From: Bacillota bacterium | GTDB taxonomy: Bacteria; Bacillota; Clostridia; Lachnospirales; Lachnospiraceae | Length of the DNA stretch: 44,296 nucleotides | Direction: 5' to 3' | Assembly (NCBI GenBank): GCA_023413555.1 | Contig: JAEZPG010000082.1 | Span: 1-44,296, forward strand | Shown: one piece after another, positions 42,443 to 44,296 of the stretch | How the letters are laid out: each line of letters starts with the position of its first letter | Numbering within the stretch: the first letter of the stretch is position 1 | Notes under the pieces: model-generated | Told to the model about the DNA's origin: nothing | The model's database searches: none | What the model saw: the letters and a program-made list of their open reading frames with translations, nothing else | Made by a program: the position numbers and the translations under genes

Positions 42443-42854
42443 AACGGTATTATTGATATTAATTGGATTTGCTGGTGGAACTATTGTGGCTGGAGGCCTT
42501 TATGCATTTATCACTCTTCTCAAAATCATTCAACGACTTTCTACATGCACAGGAACTGCAAAATACTCTCAGTTCTTTGAAGATTGTGTAATGGTAGGAG
42601 GAATTCTAGGTAACCTATATTCGATTTTTGAATGGAGATTACCACTAAGCTATATGTTCTTAGTAGCATATGGAATCTTTTCCGGTATATTTGTTGGTTG
42701 TCTGGCAATCGCTTTAGCTGAGGTAATCGATGTGATTCCAGCTATCTCAAGACGTATTAAGCTTAAGGTAGGATTATCATTTTTAATTTTTTGTACAGCT
42801 ATAGGAAAAGGTGTGGGTTCGTTGGTTCAGTTATTGATAATGTCTAAATACTAA
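42429..42854 (+). CDS. spoVAB: Stage V sporulation protein AB
   Basis: A 141-residue membrane protein with about four TM helices, starting at a TTG codon (GGGAGGG lies 9 nt upstream). GGTIVAGGLYAFITLLKII and FEDCVMVGGILGNLYSIFEW are typical for SpoVAB. It overlaps spoVAA, so translation is coupled. It belongs to the dipicolinic acid transport machinery. Confidence 0.88.
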   Translation: MILIKTVLLILIGFAGGTIVAGGLYAFITLLKIIQRLSTCTGTAKYSQFFEDCVMVGGILGNLYSIFEWRLPLSYMFLVAYGIFSGIFVGCLAIALAEVIDVIPAISRRIKLKVGLSFLIFCTAIGKGVGSLVQLLIMSKY

Positions 42855-42872
42855 TTTGAAAGGATGAATGAA

Positions 42873-43370
42873 ATGGAAACCAACCAAAAAATTGGAGACG
42901 TTATAAAAGAAAAGGACAAAAAACTGCAGGGAAAGAAATATGAAAAGTATGTAAAGGAGAAGACACCTACGCATAATTGTTTCATAAACTGCGTGAAAGC
43001 CTTTGTTGTAGGTGGCATTATTTGTACAATTGGTCAATTTATTCTTAATCTATATATGAGTTTTGGAATTGGCCAGGAGACGGCAGCAGCATACAACAGC
43101 ATTACTTTGATTTTTTTAAGTATTGTATTAACTGGCTTTAATGTATATCCGACCCTAGCAAAATGGGGTGGAGCAGGAACAGTAGTACCAATCACAGGTT
43201 TTGCTAATGGTGTTGTGGCTCCAGCTTTGGAGTATAAGACTGAGGGTCAGGTATTTGGTATAGGATGCAAGATTTTTATCATAGCAGGTCCTGTAATACT
43301 ATATGGTATTTTTAGTTCATGGCTTTTAGGTATTATTTATTACATTGCGAAACTGGCAGGCTGGGTATAG
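42873..43370 (+). CDS. spoVAC: Stage V sporulation protein AC
   Basis: A 165-residue membrane protein with about four TM helices and a polar N-terminus. The segments FVVGGIICTIGQFI, GFNVYPTLAKWGGAGTVVPI and TGFANGVVAPALEYKTEG are the SpoVAC/SpoVAE hallmark. In Bacillus it forms a mechanosensitive channel for dipicolinic acid. An ATG at 42864 directly abuts AAAGG; the ATG at 42873 has proper spacing. Confidence 0.92.
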   Translation: METNQKIGDVIKEKDKKLQGKKYEKYVKEKTPTHNCFINCVKAFVVGGIICTIGQFILNLYMSFGIGQETAAAYNSITLIFLSIVLTGFNVYPTLAKWGGAGTVVPITGFANGVVAPALEYKTEGQVFGIGCKIFIIAGPVILYGIFSSWLLGIIYYIAKLAGWV

Positions 43371-43380
43371 GAGGAGAACA

Positions 43381-44296
43381 ATGGGTGAACAAGTAAATAA
43401 ACAGAAGGGAAAGCAAACTATATTATTTGAGCATGCTCCTTACATTATCGGATATGCATCTGTTGCTGGAAAAAAAGAAGGAGAAGGGCCCCTTGGAAAT
43501 TACTTTGATTTAATAGACCAGGATTCTTTGTTTGGAATGAAAACCTGGGAAGAAGCAGAAAGTAAAATGCAGAAAATTGCCTGTGAATTGGCCATTAAAA
43601 AGGCTGGCTTAAAAAATAGTGATATCCGGTATTTATTTGGTGGAGACTTATTGGGGCAGTTAATTGCCACCTCCTTTGGTATTGTATCACTTGACATCCC
43701 GATGTTTGGGATATATGGTGCATGTTCTACCATGGGAGAAGGCATTTGTCTAGCCTCTATGGCGATAGATGGTGGTTATGCAGATAAGACCATTGCAGTA
43801 ACCTCTAGTCATTTTTCTAGTGCAGAAAAGCAGTTCCGTTTTCCGTCTGCTTATGGAAACCAAAGACCATATTCTGCAACTTGGACAGTAACCGGAAGCG
43901 GTAGTATGATTCTTTCAAAAGATAAGACAGATTCAGCTTGTGGCGTAATAGTCAAAGGCTTTACTACTGGTAAAATTGTTGATTATGGCTTAAAGGACTC
44001 TATGAATATGGGAGCCTGTATGGCACCTGCCGCTTGTGATGTTATCATGGCTAACCTAAAGGACTTAAACAGGAAACCCGACTACTATGATAAAATAATC
44101 ACCGGCGATTTAGGAACAGTTGGTCAGGATATTACCTTTGACATTATGAAGGAAAATGGTTATGACATTACAAGTCAGTATATGGATTGTGGTATCGAAA
44201 TCTTTGATCCAAAAGATCAGGATACCCATGCAGGAGGTAGTGGCTGTGGTTGTTCTGCCATTACTCTTAACGGATACATCTTGGAGATGATGCGCC
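43381..44296 (+). CDS. spoVAD: Stage V sporulation protein AD, 3' end outside window
   Basis: The first 305 residues of SpoVAD, a thiolase-fold protein that binds dipicolinic acid. TILFEHAPYIIGYASVAG, then YGACSTMGEG (the cysteine position of the thiolase fold) and SGCGCSAITL near the edge are family-typical. AGGAGG lies 5 nt before the ATG, 10 nt after spoVAC. No stop occurs before the window ends, so the gene is cut by the edge and not broken. spoVAE would be expected next. Confidence 0.93.
   Translation, partial: MGEQVNKQKGKQTILFEHAPYIIGYASVAGKKEGEGPLGNYFDLIDQDSLFGMKTWEEAESKMQKIACELAIKKAGLKNSDIRYLFGGDLLGQLIATSFGIVSLDIPMFGIYGACSTMGEGICLASMAIDGGYADKTIAVTSSHFSSAEKQFRFPSAYGNQRPYSATWTVTGSGSMILSKDKTDSACGVIVKGFTTGKIVDYGLKDSMNMGACMAPAACDVIMANLKDLNRKPDYYDKIITGDLGTVGQDITFDIMKENGYDITSQYMDCGIEIFDPKDQDTHAGGSGCGCSAITLNGYILEMMR

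Noticed and set aside
1..44296. CRISPR array, tRNA, rRNA, insertion sequence or prophage
   Set aside because: I saw no regularly spaced repeats, tRNA-like cloverleaf, transposase or phage gene anywhere in the window.

Overview
The window looks like chromosomal DNA of a low-GC, spore-forming, probably motile anaerobic Firmicute, most likely a member of the Lachnospiraceae (Clostridium cluster XIVa). The reasons are AGGAGG-type ribosome binding sites almost everywhere, a valS T-box leader, the spoIIA and spoVA sporulation operons, a LicT/GlcT-type antitermination site before a glucose PTS gene, and the family pair I recognise as DUF5717 and DUF5716, which is typical of Lachnospiraceae. I cannot fix the genus.

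Layout, left to right. 1-780: a frameshifted GNAT acetyltransferase remnant and an AT-rich gap. 783-5160: a secreted BspA-like leucine-rich-repeat protein, an ACT-domain protein, an SPL-like radical SAM protein that ends in a beta-clamp-like QLSLF tail, and a divergent Bfd-like [2Fe-2S] protein whose promoter overlaps a Fur-family-like palindrome. 5464-9254: purC, purF, purB (purA is at 23635). 9467-11472: an ECF sigma factor translationally coupled to a membrane-anchored serpin whose cytoplasmic N-terminus looks like an anti-sigma segment. 11518-14696: glucose-type PTS EIICBA with its RAT/terminator leader and its antiterminator. 14806-20722: two LysR regulators, a LysM-GH18 spore-cortex-type hydrolase, a DapL-like aminotransferase and a MarR/GNAT overlapping pair. 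20826-23347 (minus): metN-metI-metQ. 23635-27752: purA, an MCP behind a sigma-D-like promoter, and a CobD-like PLP enzyme.

27841-34823 holds a compact four-gene operon behind one extended -10 promoter: a 1186-residue beta/helical-repeat protein (DUF5717), a degenerate Hsp70/actin-fold protein (DUF5716), a tetratricopeptide-like protein and a two-TM coiled-coil protein. No function is known to me. Together with the sigma factor/serpin pair it is the best candidate for an undescribed system here.

34844-37841 is the T-box-controlled valS. 38113-39733 holds a 51-residue protein and a zinc-ribbon/TPR membrane protein. 39834-44296 is the sporulation block: spoIIAA, spoIIAB, sigF, a terminator, a 52-residue single-TM protein, then spoVAA, spoVAB, spoVAC and the 5' part of spoVAD, which runs off the right edge. 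Sigma F, its anti-sigma and its anti-anti-sigma control forespore transcription; SpoVA proteins form the dipicolinic acid channel, so control and output genes lie side by side.
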